From Melieria omissa (Eukaryota > Arthropoda > Insecta > Diptera > Ulidiidae): 64,000 nucleotides of DNA. Made by a program: the position numbers and the translations under genes. The notes under the pieces were generated by a model. That model did no database searches and was not told the origin of the DNA. It was given only the letters and a program-made list of their open reading frames with translations. The DNA lies in the NCBI GenBank assembly GCA_963971225.1, contig OZ020268.1, positions 112,808,830-112,872,829 of the forward strand, written 5' to 3'. This document shows positions 61,401 to 64,000 of the stretch, piece by piece (position 1 is the stretch's first letter; each line of letters begins with the position of its first letter).

Positions 61401-63379
61401 ACGGGATCCCTCTAAAATGAAGGAAGACACAATAATGAAAAGATAATGACATTTCAAACTGGTTGTTTTTTTAACTCAATTATAATTTGTCAGAATTAGC
61501 AATCTTTTTTGATTTTGCAAAAAGTTTAAACTTTGTCGGTGTCTGATTTTGAAACTCAGCATTTTCGAAAAAACCCATCAGGTTCATTTCAAATACAACA
61601 TTTCAATGAATTGTTGATTGATTTATGCACTTTTCACATGCATTGTGTGTTTTCTCACCCAATGAATAAAAGTGGCCAATATGTGCCACATTTGAAAATA
61701 TCTTTTTAATATTTTTTTCAACCACCGCAGAGGTAATGTAAAATCTTCTTGTCGCGTTGACGCTGTCTGACGTCCTAATACATGAATTACCGTAAATCAT
61801 TGAACAATTTGCCATAAATTACAAAATTAGCCGATGACAGCGTCTTTTGTTTATTGCCTGTTCCCACAATTATTACCGTTGCTGGGCTGTGTTGCATGTA
61901 ATGCAATTGAAAATTTGGCACAAAATGTTGCAAACGTGTAAACAGCGCGCTGAGGTACACGAATAGTGTATTTCATTGTATACTACGGCGAATATTTAGC
62001 CAAGCGAACTTAGTGATTTTTGACATAAATTCAGCGCATATTTTTAGCATTCAAATAAAAGTTATTTTCGAAACGGTTCGAATGAATTTGGCCAAGAAGT
62101 GCAATTAATCACGAAATGTTGACATTTGCACGAAATGCAAACGTGGCATTCTTGTGCTGAAACACCATTTTCACACAAACACCGACAAAGACGACATGAG
62201 TGTCCACAACCGATAATGTGACAAACATGAATTTGTGACAAAGTGAAGAAACTATGACAGTGACGGTGGCAGTGATAGTGCGAATACGGGGTATAGGTAG
62301 AGTTGTTGTAGAATTTCGGACCTTAATGAAGGCTTATGTTAAGATGGTCTTGTCATCTTCTGAGCTGATGAACCTAACTTTGAGTTTCGTGTGAACCTCG
62401 TTTGAGTTTAGGTAAAGAGTAGTTTTCGTTAGCTTTTACCCAATGAACAGTTGCCAGAAACTCGGACTTAGTTAAAATCTTATTTATTTCATCTTAAATA
62501 TCTCTCACAAATGGTGTAGTTCTGGTACATCATATATGTACTTGGATTCGTACTGTAAAACCTGCTCAATATATATTAAAATTTAGAGAGATAAATGCCA
62601 CTTAAGCCTGGCTGACCAAATCAAATAAATTATCTGCAATTTTGTTTATTTACTACTTGACGCTTTTTAGAAAAACTGGTTGGTGCATATTGAAAACAAA
62701 TCGCGTTAGCACTACAACGCATTAGTTCTTTTTGAATACTTAATGTTTGTCGTTGTTATTTTTGTTGTAGTTTACTCTTTTGTGGCGAAATAGCAAAGAT
62801 TCCTTGCCAAAAAATAACACTAAATCGTAGCACAGCGACATAGCAAAGTCAAACATATTTAGTGTAGGGACAGGTAGAGCTACGAGCTGTCGGACACTAA
62901 AAAATACCGCAGCATCATTGCCATCATAAACACCAGCAACATCAACCGCAGCATCATCGTAGCGCACATCGTTGTGCGTCATTGTGGTGATTATCGCAGT
63001 CATGGCTCGGCGTCATGTGTGCGGCTTCACACCACGAAATGGAAATGAAAATTTGGCGAAAATATATCGAAGCAAAAAATCGAGTAGGGCTCTGGTGAGC
63101 TGGTAGTGCGGTGAACATGAATCGAGACTACCGTGTCTGGGGCTAGCTGTGACTGCGACTGGGGCTGCAGCTGCGCTACACTGCGCCACGCTTGATAGCG
63201 CAATATTAATTGGCCAATTTTTTTGTAATTTTTGCAGATGCTGGGCACAGCATTGTTGGGGAAACGTGCCACAAAGGTAACAACGCACTCGGATCAACAC
63301 AACTTTCAAGCCAATAATTGCGATTCTCCTTTCTTACAGTCTGTTAAAAAGAAACCCTTCACAGAGGTCGAGCTCAAAG
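52498..63379 (+). CDS. Eip63F-1: Calcium-binding protein E63-1 (Eip63F-1), first three coding exons; 3' part off window
   Basis: Exon 1 is 52498-52533 (MSPMSGLRHQLK, donor AAG|GTGAGT), exon 2 63238-63276 (MLGTALLGKRATK, after acceptor TTTTTGCAG) and exon 3 63340-63379 (SVKKKPFTEVELK, donor G|GTGCGT). They join in phase into 38 codons that I recognise as the N-terminus of the fly E63-1 protein, an EF-hand calcium-binding protein related to calmodulin and induced by ecdysone in late larval salivary glands. The EF-hands themselves would be encoded beyond position 64000, so only the leader is in view. Intron 1 is 10.7 kb and intron 2 63 bp. In isolation each exon is too short to be found by length; the case rests on splice sites, phase and the match of all three peptides. 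Confidence 0.85.
52618..53060. repeat. Degenerate minisatellite, about four ~110-bp units
   Basis: Units share the order AGATTTTGT, AGAATTG, AAACTTGGCGTAGA, GCTGGAAGTTGGG, TGAGTGATGAAAAGTGG, AATGAATGGAATAGTTA. They start near 52618, 52735, 52840 and 52935, and the units differ by substitutions and short indels. Located in Eip63F-1 intron 1. Confidence 0.75.
53061..53997. other. AT-rich intron sequence
   Basis: This is part of Eip63F-1 intron 1. No nested gene, RNA gene or repeat is recognised. Confidence 0.4.
53998..54443. repeat. GTCCGGAC-rich inverted ends, possible unclassified transposon
   Basis: Two GC-rich clusters of GTCCGGA/TCCGAAC words (53998-54050 and 54367-54443) stand in roughly inverted orientation around AT-rich DNA. 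The left reads CTGTCCGGACTGTGGACCG and the right ends TTCGGACTGTCCGGAC. Repeated subterminal palindromes at both ends suggest a non-autonomous DNA element, but I could fix neither ends nor a TSD. Confidence 0.4.
54444..55674. other. AT/T-rich intron sequence
   Basis: This is part of Eip63F-1 intron 1. Poly-T and TTG-triplet runs (about 55080-55320) generate low-complexity open frames only. Confidence 0.4.
55675..56574 (-). mobile_element. Decayed mariner-like element (~900 bp)
   Basis: The ends carry the inverted repeat CAGGGTTTTTCAT (left at 55675; right end ATGAAAAACCCTG at 56562-56574). TA precedes the left end. The interior is a transposase relic on the minus strand. It is shorter than a full element of about 1.3 kb because the middle of the gene is missing. 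Confidence 0.8.
55755..56465 (-). pseudogene. Broken mariner/Tc1-type transposase
   Basis: An N-terminal DNA-binding half (NIVKIHYKNGENLSTTFRVL, then RTGSVQDVQRP) passes abruptly into late catalytic-domain sequence (VGVIGPYFFENYEGQTVTVN), so the first catalytic Asp region is deleted. A TGA at about 56142 then interrupts the frame where the family usually has Trp. The remainder keeps WFQQDGATCHT and CDLNPLDFFLWGY, the second and third catalytic motifs. The element cannot encode active enzyme but could be mobilised in trans while its ends are recognised. Confidence 0.85.
56802..57272. mobile_element. TTAA-type MITE copy B (~470 bp)
   Basis: It begins CCCTTTCGCTA after TTAA (56798-56801) and ends near CTGTAGCGAAAG, where the right TTAA is lost. 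It aligns along most of its length with 50066-50576 in direct orientation, with many substitutions and small indels. It lies about 230 bp downstream of the decayed mariner-like element, within Eip63F-1 intron 1. Confidence 0.65.
57273..60743. other. Intron sequence without recognised gene
   Basis: This is part of Eip63F-1 intron 1. 57390-57760 is GC-richer. 59400-60200 contains scattered GTGGGCGTGG and CCACGCCCAC words (near 59620, 59755, 60168) that may belong to an old repeat. No coding exon is supported. Confidence 0.35.
60744..61164. repeat. Direct repeats: one partial and two ~145-bp copies
   Basis: A unit starting ATAAAAAATCGTGAATAAAT and running through GATCAGACGAGAGACATGAA to TTTTTCAGTATTT appears at about 60790-60934 and 61020-61164, almost identical. 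A 45-bp partial copy stands at about 60740-60785. An AT-rich TAATAATG/AAATATA spacer of about 85 bp separates the full copies. This is a recent local duplication in Eip63F-1 intron 1. Confidence 0.9.
61165..63237. other. Distal part of Eip63F-1 intron 1
   Basis: No gene or strong repeat is seen. A CATCATTG/CAGCAT-rich patch lies at 62900-63000. The stretch ends in a pyrimidine-rich acceptor (TTTTTTTGTAATTTTTGCAG) before Eip63F-1 exon 2. Confidence 0.4.
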
Positions 63380-64000
63380 GTGCGTACAGAATTTTGTTTC
63401 ACATAAAATATTTATTTATTATAGTTTATTATATTTTTTATTTAAAAATTAATATTTAAAAATTAAAGTAATTAGTTAATTTTTAATTAAAGTTAAATTT
63501 GTTTAGTAAATTACTGAAAAATTGCTTTGATAAAAATATTAAAATAATAAATTATAATGAATACAAATAAAATACAAAATATTTATTTAGTTTTTTGTGC
63601 CAAAACCAGATAAATAAAATTTGTTTGACTGTAAATATACTTGAATTAACATATACATAATTTTAGTTAAAACAAACAATTTGTTTTATAAAATTATTTT
63701 AATTAAAATATATTTTTATTATTAAATTTAAAAATATATTTTTAATTGAACTATAAATATTAAATAATTAATTATTACTATAAGTAAAATATTTGTTTTA
63801 ATCAAATATTTTTTTTCATTAAATTAAATAATTCTTAAAAATTAAAATTAAATAATTAAATAAATTAAAACTAAAATAATTCAAATAATAAACATTAATT
63901 AAAATTAAAATTATGATTAAAAAAATAATTCAAATATCATACTAATTCATTAAATAATTTTAAATAAATTAATACAAAAATATAAATTTCGTTTTAATCA
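63380..64000 (+). other. Start of Eip63F-1 intron 3, extremely AT-rich
   Basis: After the GTGCGT donor the sequence is almost pure A/T to the window edge. No further exon is visible, so the EF-hand exons lie outside. Confidence 0.6.

Overview
This window reads as insect nuclear DNA, most likely a higher fly (Diptera, Brachycera) and plausibly a tephritid fruit fly. It has AT-rich intergenic DNA, very short introns (about 60-70 bp) next to multi-kilobase ones, GT-AG splicing, opa-type CAG/CAA repeats, an ecdysone-inducible EF-hand gene of the Eip63F-1 type, and many Tc1/mariner, LINE and SINE copies. The species call is inference; the gene identities rest on translated exons joined by eye across consensus splice sites.

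Layout. 1-15.2 kb has no gene I can support. It holds GC-richer, repeat-rich blocks that look like promoter or 5'-leader DNA, several small transposon remnants, a tRNA-derived SINE with a target-site duplication (TSD), a tiny LINE tail with a TSD, and a 300-bp pentanucleotide microsatellite. 15.2-35.4 kb is a compact cluster of eight ordinary cellular genes: UPF0389/FAM162-like (-), mitochondrial rRNA methyltransferase 3 (+), importin alpha of the Kap-alpha1/KPNA1-5-6 type (-), MIX23/CCDC58 (-), SREBP (-), vihar/UBE2C (+), a UBE2T-like E2 (-) and TMEM267 (+). All open reading frames close after splicing, with lengths close to the family norms. 35.4-50.9 kb is gene-poor and dominated by transposon debris: a 245-bp MITE (miniature inverted-repeat element), a 924-bp near-perfect hairpin element, a 5'-truncated LINE with a 13-bp TSD, a TTAA-flanked MITE, and next to it a structurally complete mariner with an intact 349-codon transposase. 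50.9-64 kb is the 5' part of Eip63F-1 (+): coding exon 1 at 52.5 kb, exons 2 and 3 at 63.2-63.4 kb, and the EF-hand exons beyond the right edge. Its 10.7-kb first intron carries a minisatellite, a broken mariner-like element, a TTAA-type MITE and a duplicated satellite-like block.

Functional themes. UPF0389, MRM3 and MIX23 are mitochondrial. Vihar (anaphase-promoting-complex E2) and the UBE2T-like protein (Fanconi-type monoubiquitination E2) are two ubiquitin-conjugating enzymes in tail-to-tail orientation. SREBP is the lipid-synthesis regulator. The genes are mostly divergent or convergent neighbours, and I see no operon-like coordination. I found no new multi-gene system. The most unusual features are the 924-bp hairpin, the set of TTAA-flanked CCC..GGG elements and the polyglutamine insertion in importin alpha.
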